Source: Mytilinidion resinicola | Lineage: Eukaryota; Ascomycota; Dothideomycetes; Mytilinidiales; Mytilinidiaceae | NCBI RefSeq assembly: GCF_010093595.1 | Contig: NW_022985455.1 | Location: 929,650 to 993,649 of the forward strand | Length of the DNA: 64,000 nucleotides | Direction: 5' to 3' | Shown here: positions 11,592 through 22,106 of the stretch, one piece after another | Layout: every line of letters begins with the position of its first letter | How positions within the stretch are numbered: position 1 is the first letter of the stretch | Position numbers and translations under genes: made by a program | Notes under the pieces: model-generated | What the model saw: only the letters and a program-made list of their open reading frames with translations | The model's database searches: none | Told to the model about the DNA's origin: nothing

Positions 11592-12019
11592 TAACGTACC
11601 CTGCGGGTGAGCTGCCCATGCGGGCGAGCTGCCCAGTCCGTGCACCACTAGAAATTCAATAATCTAACCTTAAATAACTCTACAACTACCTAATAAAAAG
11701 TTATACAAATATAATATATTATTCTTATATATATAAATACTTAGTATATAGAATATAAAGTCTATTTTTATAGTAGTTAACTAATTATTAAATTTAGACC
11801 CCTATTTTAGACCTTACCCTTTATTACTAGCTAACTACTATAAGAATAGACTCTATATTCTATATACTAAGTATTTATATATATAAGAATAATACATTAA
11901 ATTTGTATAACTTTTTATTAGGTGGTTGTAGAGTTATTTAAGGTTAGATTATTGAATTTCTAGTGGTGCACGGACTGGGCAGCTCGCCCGCATGGGCAGC
12001 TCACCCGCAAGGTACGTTA
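11592..12019. mobile_element. Fold-back MITE-like element
   Basis: A 428-base palindromic element. The left end TAACGTACCCTGCGGGTGAG is mirrored by the right end CTCACCCGCAAGGTACGTTA, and the arms stay complementary for roughly 190 bases each with few mismatches, leaving an AT-rich loop of about 45 bases near 11785-11828. The outer 75 bases of each arm are GC-rich and the inner arms AT-rich. It encodes nothing. Reading ACGTACC/GGTACGT as the termini gives flanking TA on both sides, as in Tc1/mariner-type MITEs. That superfamily link is inference. Confidence 0.75.
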
Positions 12020-12126
12020 TAAGAGAATTAACGTAGTCGGCAAGCAAGCTGGCCGGGCAAGCATCCTGGCCACCCTATTATATATAAGTAAATTAACGTA
12101 TTGTATTCGGTAAGCTACCACCGTGT

Positions 12127-12218
12127 TTTCACGGGAGATTCAGTCACGTGATCATGTCTGACCAATCAAAAATAAGCCGCTGTCATATTCTGGTCACGTG
12201 ACTGAATCTCCCGTGAAA
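12127..12218. promoter_or_regulatory. 25-bp perfect inverted repeat with two CACGTG boxes
   Basis: TTTCACGGGAGATTCAGTCA continuing to CGTGA at 12127-12151 is mirrored exactly at 12194-12218, 42 bases apart. Each arm contains CACGTG, the bHLH E-box. It lies 160 bases upstream of the PDDEXK-like gene start. It could be a regulatory site or the ends of a tiny MITE. Confidence 0.5.
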
Positions 12219-12381
12219 TCACTGAAGGTGGCTTGGCCCAGCAACAAGCTGCCGCAACAACCCATGCATGCAGCATGCACGTCACAACGACTCCTCCTCC
12301 GTCGCTGTCCATCTTTCCACCCGCATATTCCTCCCCACGCATTCACACCCATCGCTCCGCTCCCTTTCCATCGTTGCGCCC

Positions 12382-13980
12382 ATGGCCTACGCAAACGCAT
12401 GGTTGGCCGACGTCCACGCTGCCGGCGGCGATTTGGAGCCGCCGCCCAACCCCGAAATCCCTGCCGCGTACCTGCAGAAGCCTCGAAGGCGCCCCGCACC
12501 CGAGGCCTACCTCTCCTCTCCGCCTCCCTCCACATATACATCCTTCGCACAGCCGAAACGACGACGCGCTGCGCTCTCCGAGATCGATCCGCCGAATCAA
12601 AAGCGACAGCGAGCACTCAACGCACCAACGCACGCAATGTCACAGGACTCGCCGTCGCCAACGAGGAAGTCGAGCAAGCAGACTAAGATGGTGGGTAAGG
12701 CGCGGATTATAACGAAGGAGGCGGTGGCAGTGGAGGATGTCATAGCGGCGGTGGAACCTATTTTGCTCTCAACGCAGCATGTCGTGGACCCTAATGCGAC
12801 GCCACGCCCGACTCGTCGGAAGCGCGCAGCTGCTCCAGCGCTGCCAATCCCAGACCTGCACACAAGGCCAGCACCGGTCATGACGCCCAGCGTGTCCGAG
12901 GAGCACGCAGATGAGGACGGTGAGGATGCCGAGGACGCCGAGGTTGAGTCGACCCACGAATCAACAACCTCGAACCGGTCGCGCAGCCCAATCTGCCGCA
13001 TGGTCGCTCTTCAAATCGCCAAGAAGCCTGTGGTCCCTAAGATGGCGACATTAAGCACAGACGCCCCGCAGGACGTGAGAACATTGTACAAGGCGATTCA
13101 AGCGCTGTCTCGGCGGTCGAAGGGCGTTATTCCGCTAGGCATCGAGGTACAACTCCGAAGCACACCTCTTACAGCCTGCTAGCTAACAATTCAGCAGACT
13201 GAGGTGAAACAGGACGCCAATGGTGACCTTGACGAACTGGAGGACTACGTGGCAAAGACACCGAATGGCAAGACCCACGAACAATTAAAGGACGAATTCA
13301 AAGCCATGCGGGAGATTCGGAACGAGACTTCGGCGTGCAAAACGAAGCACCTCCACGAACCGAGCTGGAACGAACTTGTGCACAGCCAGATGCTGAAGCA
13401 AGCCGTGCTTGGTTGCCCTGGCTTCTCGTACTACAACATCACCACTGCGCGGGTCATTAAGGAGCTTGTGCCGGGCAACGAATACGGCGAGCTTTTGAAG
13501 GGCAAGATGATCGACTTTGCCGTTACCCTTGGTCCTCCTCTAATCCCTACGGCCCACGTCATCAACCGCCTTGCTGCTTCTCCCCGCAAACTTCAGCGCA
13601 CCAGCAACCCCTCCGAGTACTCCCCGCTCTGCTACGAACCCGTTGTTCTCAGCATCGAGACAAATTCCCCTGACGGCGGCAGTGAGAACGGCGAGGTGCA
13701 GCTCTCCGTCTGGGCAATGGCCTACTTCAACCGCCTGCGCCAGCTTATCCAGGATCCCGTGGCTATGACGCTCCCTCTGCTCTTGATTACCGACGCCCGC
13801 TGGAAGTTGTACCTTGCCAGCGACTCAGCGCATGAGATTCAACTCATTGATGCTGTGGATATCGGCACTACGGCCGATATTATTGGGTGTTATACTATCT
13901 TGGAGGTGCTGAGGGTTCTATTTAAGTGGGTGGAGGAGACATTTGCACCGTGGTTCTTAGATGGAGTGAAGCCTGAATGA
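12382..13980 (+). CDS. PD-(D/E)XK nuclease-like domain protein
   Basis: Exons 12382-13146 and 13195-13980, about 516 residues. The intron has donor GTACAA and GCTAAC as a branch site. The first 240 residues are disordered and basic (KRRR, KKR-like tracts, then an acidic EDGEDAEDAE stretch). The second half resembles the fungal PDDEXK-like family: HEPSWNELVHSQML, then YNITTARVIKEL, then a VVLSIET strand that corresponds to the E-x-K active-site strand, then QLSVWAMAYFNRL. The usual Lys after IET reads Asn here (IETN), so catalysis is doubtful. The role is unknown; such genes are multicopy in many ascomycetes and often lie in repeat-rich DNA, as here beside a MITE. An upstream in-frame ATG at 12268 exists; 12382 has the better context. 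Confidence 0.75.
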
Positions 13981-14261
13981 ATATTGTTCTGGCGGAAGCT
14001 TAGCAGATGAGGGTCTGAAGCAGCCCACTACGGGAACTAAATCCGGCAACTATGGCTAGTGAGTGGCAACAACCGCCACAACCTCAATCCTCTACGCCTC
14101 TTGCGATGACCTACATTTTGAATTTGGAGCTCTTTATTATAGGGGAGTCACCACGGAGTAGCCTCCGATTCGCTCGCTTAACTTGCTCACTAATTCCGAA
14201 TGCTCTCTGCAAATGCGGCTATGTACAACATAGCCTCCAGCGACACCTATCTGATTTGTGC

Positions 14262-14605
14262 AGCTGTATATACAGCCGTACGTGAGCTCGTACTGAGCTT
14301 GTACGTGAGCTCGTATGTGAGCTCGTATGTGAGCTCGTACGTGAGCTTGTACGTGAGGCTATATATAAGGCTATACAAATTGGCATGGCAGCCTCTCCGT
14401 TTTACAGCGCATACTTTCCGATTTGTGCAGCCGTATATACAGCTTGTACGCGAGCCCGTATATAAGGCTATACAAATCGGAAAGGCTATATAGCCGTACA
14501 TGAGGCTGTACGTAAGGTTATATATACGGCTGCACGAATTGGAAAGGATGCGCCGTAAAACGGAGAGGCTGCATAGCTATGCCAATTTGTATAGCCTTAC
14601 GTATA
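14262..14605. repeat. 12-bp tandem repeat plus near-palindrome
   Basis: From 14278 to 14359 a 12-base unit (GTGAGCTCGTAC with C/T variants) is repeated about six times. From 14367 to 14440 a 74-base arm (starting AAGGCTATACAAATTGGCAT) is mirrored at 14521-14598. Between the arms are further short inverted copies of GGCTATATA and CCGTAC motifs. No coding potential is believable here. Confidence 0.7.
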
Positions 14606-14939
14606 GCCTCACGTAGTAGAAGCAGGGCAAGTTCATGTATAGGAAAGGGGCTCTGAGGTTGCTGGGGCCATGATTCGAGACGTCGACCGTGAATGTCCAG
14701 AATACCGTCCTTTATGGTCTCGATATGAGGTCAGGATTTGGTGTGTGGCGGCGCCGAGCGTGGCGGTGCAGACCGGGATTTGCCGACCTCGACTGTGGCG
14801 CCAGCTTTGTGCGCATCACGCGTCATAGGTACTTCTATACTTCCAACCTTATTCTTGCTACCTTTTCGGACCAGACTCCTCCACGACACGTATTCACAAC
14901 ACTTAAGCCCCTATTTCACTATCCAAACACCCCGACACT

Positions 14940-15827
14940 ATGGCAGACAACTCAATACCCTCTGAAGCTCCGCCACCTTACTCCCAAGTTATCGGCTCCG
15001 CCTCTGCCTCTACATCACAACCTACCAGCCGTCTTACTGTCCCAGCTCGCAATGACATCCCAGCCGAACACCGTCGAAGCATGGAGGACGAGGCGCGGCC
15101 CTTGCCCAAGGGCTGGCTGCGAACCTTCGATCCGGAGAACGAGCATCAATTCTTCGTCGACACCAACCAAGACCCTCCGCGCAGCATCTGGACCCATCCT
15201 TACGACGACGAAGAGTACCTCCGCAGCCTGCCCAGTGCAGAACGCGAGCGCATCGAGGCAGAAAGCGAAGGCCGACATCGAGCGAGCGTCCCAGATCTTA
15301 TGGCCGAACACACGGACGAGGAGGGCGGACACTCGCCACGCACGAGCTCCAGCACCCATGCAGAGCTCCCACCCAGACCCACCGACGACAAGAAAACCGG
15401 AAAGGATCGCTCGCTAGGTCGCAAGCTCAAGGACAAACTCACAAGCTCTACCCACGAAGAGCGCGAGCAGGCACGTGCACGCCGCGCAGAGCAGGAACGC
15501 CAGCTCTACGCCCGCCACATGAAGTACCGCGCTGCCATGCTCAAGGCTGTGCAGACGGGGCAGCCGCAGTTGCTGGGCCAGGATCGCGAGGGCAAGGACG
15601 TTTATATTGAGCCCCCGGCGTACAGGGGAGGCTCGGGACTCTACGGCGGGAGAGGATATGGCTACAATCCGTATGGGTCGGGTATGTATGCGCCGCCCGG
15701 GAGGTATATGCGTCCGGTGGCACCGTATGGGAGGCCATATGGCGCTGGCTACGGCGGTGGGTATGGCATGCCGTTGGCGCTTGGTGGGGGGCTTATGGGT
15801 GGGATGGCACTCGGTGGATTGATGTGA
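14940..15827 (+). CDS. WW-domain protein with Gly/Tyr-rich C-terminus
   Basis: A single-exon gene of 295 residues. A PPPY motif lies at residues 11-14 and could itself be a WW ligand. The WW domain covers about residues 55-88: LPKGW (W59), an FFVD core, and the second Trp at 84 in RSIWTHP. A charged, probably coiled segment follows (HEEREQARARRAEQERQL), then a low-complexity tail of GYGG, PYG and GGGLMGGM repeats. WW domains bind proline-rich peptides; such small WW proteins in filamentous fungi are uncharacterised. Pyrimidine-rich sequence and ACACTATGG just before the start support it. Confidence 0.85.
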   Translation: MADNSIPSEAPPPYSQVIGSASASTSQPTSRLTVPARNDIPAEHRRSMEDEARPLPKGWLRTFDPENEHQFFVDTNQDPPRSIWTHPYDDEEYLRSLPSAERERIEAESEGRHRASVPDLMAEHTDEEGGHSPRTSSSTHAELPPRPTDDKKTGKDRSLGRKLKDKLTSSTHEEREQARARRAEQERQLYARHMKYRAAMLKAVQTGQPQLLGQDREGKDVYIEPPAYRGGSGLYGGRGYGYNPYGSGMYAPPGRYMRPVAPYGRPYGAGYGGGYGMPLALGGGLMGGMALGGLM

Positions 15828-18811
15828 GGAGGGTTTGGTGGTGATGGCGGCGGCGGCGGCTGCTGAGCGGTGGCTATATCATCTAGCCTCCTTTACGGCC
15901 TGTCAATCAATATCTTCGCAAAGCACTAACAGTCAACCAGGAACTGGCAATGCTGGGCTACATACGCTACACGTGACTCCAAGTGGCTGTACGATCAAGT
16001 TGCTCTCCACTTAACGGCCTCTACAATCGTCTGATCAAACTAACCTGCTTTGGCGGGATAGACTTAGCCTAGATGGGAAAGAGCCTCCTGCACTCTCATT
16101 CCACCAACCTCGCCTGTAGCATTGAATCCGCTCTAGGTTAGTAAACGCGGAGAGATGCTGTACTTAGGAGTAGGTTGACCTTGTCAGCTCAGCAGTTTTA
16201 TCAGTGTCACGGTCAGTCTAGAATCACTTCTCACTACTAGGTCTCCACTCCGGACCGAGTGGGTAGAGGCCTGTGCCAAGTGAATAGAGGTCTAATCCCA
16301 ATCCATATACGAGTTGAACAGCTTGCAATGCCTCTCTCGTAAGCGATACCAAGCGACTCATTTAAGGGGGCGTTGCAAAATATACCCTCCTACCTCCTTC
16401 CGTTGGCTCACTCCCTTCACTAGGCGTCAAAGTGATTGCTGGCTTGTATTTACAGCCTCATTCCCAGCCTCATCTAGCCTCACTCGTGCTTTAGCCTCAT
16501 CGTTATGAACTCCGTCATCTACAACGTCAACACCTGTTCTCCTTCCACATAACTACAAACAGCTGCTTTCCCACTAATTCTACGTACTCTCTCTAAAGTA
16601 CAACCCTTTTGAATTTGCTATGCCACACTCCTTACTACGAAGCTATATATACATTATACAACTATTTAATGAACAATACAACCTCATTCTCAATTCAATC
16701 TACTTTCTCCAAGCCAAGCCTCCCGCCCGCAATCACCAAGTGCCTTAGAGCTTGATACCTCCCTGTAGAGGTCCCATCTTGATCCGGGCCGCGCCACTCC
16801 TTCACCAACGCTTTTTCCGCGAGGGATATCATCGGTCATTACCACGTGATCGATCTAAGTTCTTTAATCTGGCGGTTCAAGTTTAGAACTGCTTCTAAGG
16901 CTCTAGCCATGACTAAAGTGCTCTACTTATTGGCTGAAGCTGAAGGGCCCGAAGATTGATACCAGATCTGACGCTGCCTAGGTAGCTCTCATGTCCGCTC
17001 TGATCCGACGATTCACTTCTCGAATTGGATCTTCGCCGTTCGGCATTTGCCACCGCTGCTATCCGCGATTATAAGTCATCCAGAGACACAATATTGTCAT
17101 CGTTAATCGTAGCTGCAGGACCTAGAGAGCTGGCTAGGAAGCGTCGGTGTTGAAGTTTTCTGTCTCACTGATATTCAATCGCGTCCTCGAGCGCTTTGCT
17201 AGCATTTCTTAGGCAGCCACCAGGTTGGAAGACGAGTTCTCCACGTATTGGTGTCTGATCTCTTCTATGATTGGGCGAAAAGTGAGGTGAGGCTGAGCGG
17301 GTGAGTATCATTAGTGATGCTGATTCAAGCTTTAGAACTAGGTGGAAACTTTCAATGCAGTGAGACACATCGCTTGGCGCGCTATCTTGACCTTGGAAAC
17401 ATACGCCAGACGCATTTCGGCGAATCGACCCATCGCTATCGAGCTGAATTGTGGGCCGGTCGGTGCCTAACAGCCCCTGTAAGACCGCTTCCAGTGACAT
17501 GTATTGCAGACTACAGTTGAAGATATTAGAAAACTTCGCTTCAAGGAACGAAAGTTATGGAAAAGGGGAGTTAATCAACAACACGAAGAGCAAGGGCAGT
17601 AGTGACGACTTAAAAAATAAAGGCAATAGTGTGCGCTGGGCTAAGTCATTATATTATTTAAACCAACTAGCCAGCAAGTACACCCCAGCACTCGAAGTGT
17701 AAGACTTTGGACGAGTCCTAACCGTGTCTGGCGCAACCTCTAACCTGAAGAGAAACGCTAGTAACTACGAAGGTACCCATAACTAGGCCGCTAATCAGCA
17801 TTCAGGCAAGCGGCTGCAGAAGGCCTCCAGATTATTTCCAGCAGATTGGTGATAATGAAGAACACGAAAGATTCGAGGCCAATAGCAACAAACCGCTGGG
17901 CAACAAGGCTACTTGAACGTGAAATTTTTATAAGAAAAGTCGCCTGAGAGTCGGAACTACCACTCACCCCGTGCCACGTGGACGCCGGATCGGATTTGTC
18001 TTACCGCATCGCTCTAGAAGGTGGGCGCTACTAACTTTCTTGATAACTTTACCGGGTTTGTTTTTGGCATGGCGGGCTTTCGCCAACTATTCTGACAACT
18101 ACCTACTGGTTTGATTCCTACTGGTTTGATTCTTGGCGTGGCGGACTTGGACATGCCGTCTATTGCTCCCTGCTCGGGAAACATTGGGTGGAGAGTTGGA
18201 AGCTCCAGTATACCTTAGCAGCAATTAACTCTACAAAGGTAGCTTAATGGGGAGTTAGAGAGCTTCTCGATACAAGCGATGACAACGCGGTGAGCTCCAA
18301 GGTTAAGGCTCTTTAGAGCTCGGGAAAAGAGTGGGCGGAGAACTAGAAGGACTTCGCCTTAGCCAACCTTGCTCGGACAGTTACAGGATCAGCAGAAGGC
18401 GGCCGACCGCTGCAGTGACAAGTTGTAGGTTTTTATACACTTGCTTGCCAGTTGTCACTGCTTGAAGTAACCAACTCTTCGAGGCTCAGATTGTACTTGT
18501 TGACCAATGACCCAGTCCAGCGCCACCACTGCACCTGCTTTTTGTGTCCTCGATTGACTTCATTTCCACCCTTTCTTTCCTTGAAGCAAGTCCTCTAGTA
18601 TTTTCCGACCGATAATTTCACTTATGTCGAAATCAGCCTCTCTCTTCAGGCCAGAGGTTAGGCCAGACACCTCACGGGTTTGTTGAAGCAGGGCGTGGAG
18701 ATTTCTCACTCACCGCCGGCACTCTCTGTCGCTCAGCATCGCCTCACTCAACGCCAATCCACCCGGAGGGTAAGCCCTAGCTCGCTTGCAGCTTCTAAAC
18801 GCTCGAGTCTC
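15828..18811. other. Gene-poor region with no convincing gene
   Basis: Almost 3 kb without a supported gene. Open frames are short and on both strands. A minus-strand frame at 17165-17500 is open for 111 codons but shows no family I recognise. At 18120-18170 a copy of a sequence reading MSKSATPRI on the minus strand matches the start of a frame at 21323, so this is probably gene-fragment debris. Confidence 0.5.
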
Positions 18812-21140
18812 TTTCTAGCCGAAAGCGTTCACGACGACATTTTCTGCGAAAGACCTCGTGAAACAGCACTCAGAAGTCTACAGCTACATTTAGTCAAGAG
18901 TTCACCATAGTAGCCCAGTCCAATAAGACGATGTCTACTACGACCTCAGGCCTAAAGCGGAAAGCCGATGACGATCAGAACGCTTCCGATAAGCGATTGA
19001 AGACAGCAGGACAGATCTCGATGTCACTGAGAAGGACCTGGACGCCTTCGTAGCAACTCTGGGCCCGGCTACAACAAACGACCTCTGGTCTGAAGAGGAA
19101 AGCCACGGATGACCAGAACGCTTCCGATAAGCGCTTGAAGAGAGGGCTCGAAGTCACTGAGACGGACCTGGACGCTTTCATAGCAACTCTGGGCCTGGCT
19201 ACAACAAACGATCTCTGGCCTGAAGAGGAAACCCACGGATGACCAGAAAGCTTCCCTTGAAGACAGGACAACATCCCGCAGTTTGCCCTGATGACGGCGA
19301 CAACATATGCGGCAACGACGTTTAAGACAACGTGCCGCAGTATGGACTCTGCCCTGACGACTCTAGTCCCCCATCGCTAAAGCCCAAGCCATCACCCCAA
19401 ATCACCGTCGAGAAGAAGAGAAGACGTCGTGACTACGGTTCTCCCACCAGGCGGTCCAAGCAAGTCACACAGCCAACGGCCAAAGCAGCGGAGGCGTCGT
19501 CGCTAAAGACAGTTTCGCAGACAGCTTCATCAGCCACCGCGACTACAGTCTTTCGGACTGAAGGCGTTCACGATAACATATTCTGCGAAAGACCTCGTGA
19601 AGTATTGTCATAAGATTGGGCTCGCTCCAGACATGACCGCAGCCGGCGCTTAAATGACCGTAGCCACTTTAGGTCAAGAGTTTACCATGGTCACAATGTT
19701 TGACGCGAATGCTTTTGGCCCGAAAGACTCGCGCGTTGGTGCGAGTCGAGGTACCAAAACTCAACCGCGCAGAGGCCAACGCCCCCGTGCCACCAAAGGC
19801 TTCCTGGCCATCGCATGCCCTCTTATGGGAATCACAACCCCGAGCGAGTATTTCGCTAAGTTTGGATGGCCGCTCATGTATGACCCCGAAAGCCCATGCT
19901 CGCACGAACGAGTTTCCCAACGCGCGAGTCTTTCAGGTCGAAGGCCTTCACAACAACATACTTTCGCTAAGTTTGAATGGTTGATCGTGTATAACCCTGA
20001 GGGAAAACCCATGCTCGCACGAACGAACTTCCCAACTCGCGAGTCTTTCGGGCCAAAAGGCCTTCACAACAACATAGCCTGCGAAAGACCCGGTCAAACA
20101 TTGTCACGACATCGGGTTCGCCCCAGACCTCGCTGCCGCAGCTAGCACTCAAAAGACCACAGCCACTTCGGGTCTGCGAAAGACGTCGTGAAACATTGTC
20201 ACGACGTGCTGGCAAGAATACAACACACCCCCTGCTTAGCACACCGTTCGCACCGGTCCCACAGTTTGAAGACACGCCGACGCTTGACAGTACTCAATAC
20301 AGCGGTCCTAGTACAGAGGGTTTGGAGGAAGCCGTGGCAGGAACATCATTCAGCAGCCTTTGTTACGCAGCACCTACGAGATACACTAGCCACAGGATGC
20401 GCAAAGGGGCTGTACTTTGGGTGAAGAGTTCACCATGGTGGCCCAATCCAATGCGGCCATGTCTACCACAACCTCAGCCCTGAACCTCAGCCCTGAAGGG
20501 AAAAGCCGATGATGACCAGAACGCTTCCAAGCTGTTCTTCATCGTTCGTGTCGGAGATGTCCATAGGACCAATTGGTTCTGTCGTCTTCTTCGTGGCGAT
20601 CTTTCCGCTGCTGTACTCCTTCCCTCCTAAGCGCTTCTCCTCCTTCAGGGGGGCCTCATAGTCCCTATCGGTGTCCCTCATCTGGCTATCGTCGCTGTCG
20701 CTTTTGTTATCGGGCCAACTCAGCGGTTGGAACTCGTCATCGTGTCCCAGCTCAATGGGTTCCTGGAGTTTGTCACGATCGAGGGTGGTTTCCAAGGCCT
20801 TGTTGGGAATGATAGTAACTCGAGGCCCCTCCAGCTATAGCCGTGCTTGACTCCGATAAGCGCTTGAAGACAGGGCTTGAAGTCACCGAGACGGACCTGG
20901 ACGCTTTCATAGCAACTCTGGGCTCGGCTACGACTAATGGTCGCATCGAGGTACCAAAGTTGAACCGCCAGATCCGAGCTGAGGCGAACGCCCACGCCGC
21001 CTGGGCTGCACCAGATCTTTAGGACTTGCAACAACATATCCGTGACTCGTAGCCTAAAGAGAAAGGCTACCCCAAGCTCGCCCGCGCTGGGTTCCTAACG
21101 TTCGAGTCTTTCGGGCTAACCGCTTTCACGACCCACGTTC
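18812..21140. repeat. Decayed tandem array of a two-part gene-family repeat
   Basis: Two sequence types recur. Type B (CTGCGAAAGACCTCGTGAA, reading HDNIFCERPRE) appears near 18835, 19575, 20075, 20170 and, weaker, 21110. Type A begins with ATGTCTACTACGACCTCAGG and reads MSTTTSGLKRKADDDQN then ASDKRLK. It appears at 18931-19080, 19081-19210, 19211-19266, 20452-20528 continuing at 20852-20945, and weakly at 21045-21070. Type B precedes type A in at least two places, so the original unit was longer than about 400 bases. Every copy is broken by stops or frameshifts. The N-terminus has two KR clusters like a nuclear localisation signal. Function unknown. Confidence 0.65.
20529..20851 (-). other. 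Insertion inside a type A repeat, with an acidic open frame
   Basis: The type A repeat normally reads AACGCTTCCGATAAGCG. Here it is split: AACGCTTCC ends at 20528 and TCCGATAAGCG resumes at 20852, so about 323 bases were inserted with an apparent 3-base TCC duplication. On the minus strand most of the insert is open and encodes an acidic, Asp/Lys-rich peptide (GHDDEFQPLSWPDNKSDSDD). No terminal inverted repeats were seen. It may be a captured gene fragment. Confidence 0.5.
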
Positions 21141-21323
21141 TCTAGCTCTCAATCGCGTTTTGGGGGATTCTGCATCGTGGAGCAAATCATCAGACCATTC
21201 ATGGGATGCGAGTTCGCCGTCTTCTTGGCCTACTAGACCACCATCGGCTCTGCGAGGCGGACGCTGGCCAGCTATTCCAATAGCTCCACTGGTCGACCTT
21301 TGGCCGGTGGTGGACTTGGACAT
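21126..21323 (-). pseudogene. Gene fragment starting MSKSTTGQ
   Basis: A 65-codon frame starting MSKSTTGQRST. The same 5' end is seen at about 18145 (MSKSATPRI) and, without a start codon, near 29825 (SKSATGQ). Three dispersed copies of one short N-terminus suggest fragments of a gene family. It has no recognised domain and no continuation. Confidence 0.4.
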
Positions 21324-21488
21324 GCCATGGTTAAGGACGCTTATTAGACGGAAAGCGTAAATGTTGGTATACGTTGGAGGCCCTGGTACTGCGCGTTGCT
21401 GGTGGTGGTGGTGTGCGCGGTGAGTGCGTGTAGTCGGGACTGAGGACAGCGCAGCCTAGGCGGCGCAGGTGTTTGCCTCTGCTCTTAT

Positions 21489-21700
21489 TTAGCGAGATAT
21501 ATGCCGTGTAGGTAATGTATTAGATAATGATGTAGAGGAGAAAGAAAGAGACATAAAGGAAGGTGAGGCTCTACACAAGAGATGCTGCGCGCCTGCCGTA
21601 GCCCTCATCGCTACTCCGTGACATTCGAGATCAAAGCTTGTCGGATTATTGATGCCGAAGTAGGCGACAGAATCCATTCTATTTGGGAGGAATTGTTACG
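21489..21700 (-). pseudogene. Fragment of dispersed repeat family (GINNPTSFDLE)
   Basis: On the minus strand this reads MDSVAYFGINNPTSFDLE. The DNA is clearly related to 27540-27600 and 27700-27900, which read FLANGTDSIAYLG and GINGSTSFDLEAHRKVIARI. All copies are short and interrupted. Function unknown. Confidence 0.45.
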
Positions 21701-22106
21701 CGATAATTAACCAGGTCTAGCTAGGTAGCTGCGGTGGACGGCACCTAATTTATTGACTTGAATAGTAATAATTTTAGGACATGGAAGCAGCAAGATGGAA
21801 GCAGCAAGATGGAAGAAGGAGATGTTAGTGGTTGTAAGTATGAGGGTATAAAGAATTAGAAGACCATTGGTCGGGCAACCGCAATTTAAGAACTATCTAA
21901 CAATCTGACATCAGTCTTTTTTAGGAGTAATATTTGTTTAATAATATCTTATCGTCCCGGCCACATGTCTATCACCTTCATCTGCCTTCGCTTGTAGTAG
22001 TAATGGAATATACTTGCTTGACTATAGGTGGAGCGGAGCTAGAGCAGTGATACAACCGTGCGCTCAAACTGATGGCCTAGTACTGTACCGCTCTTGTATA
22101 ACCCAA

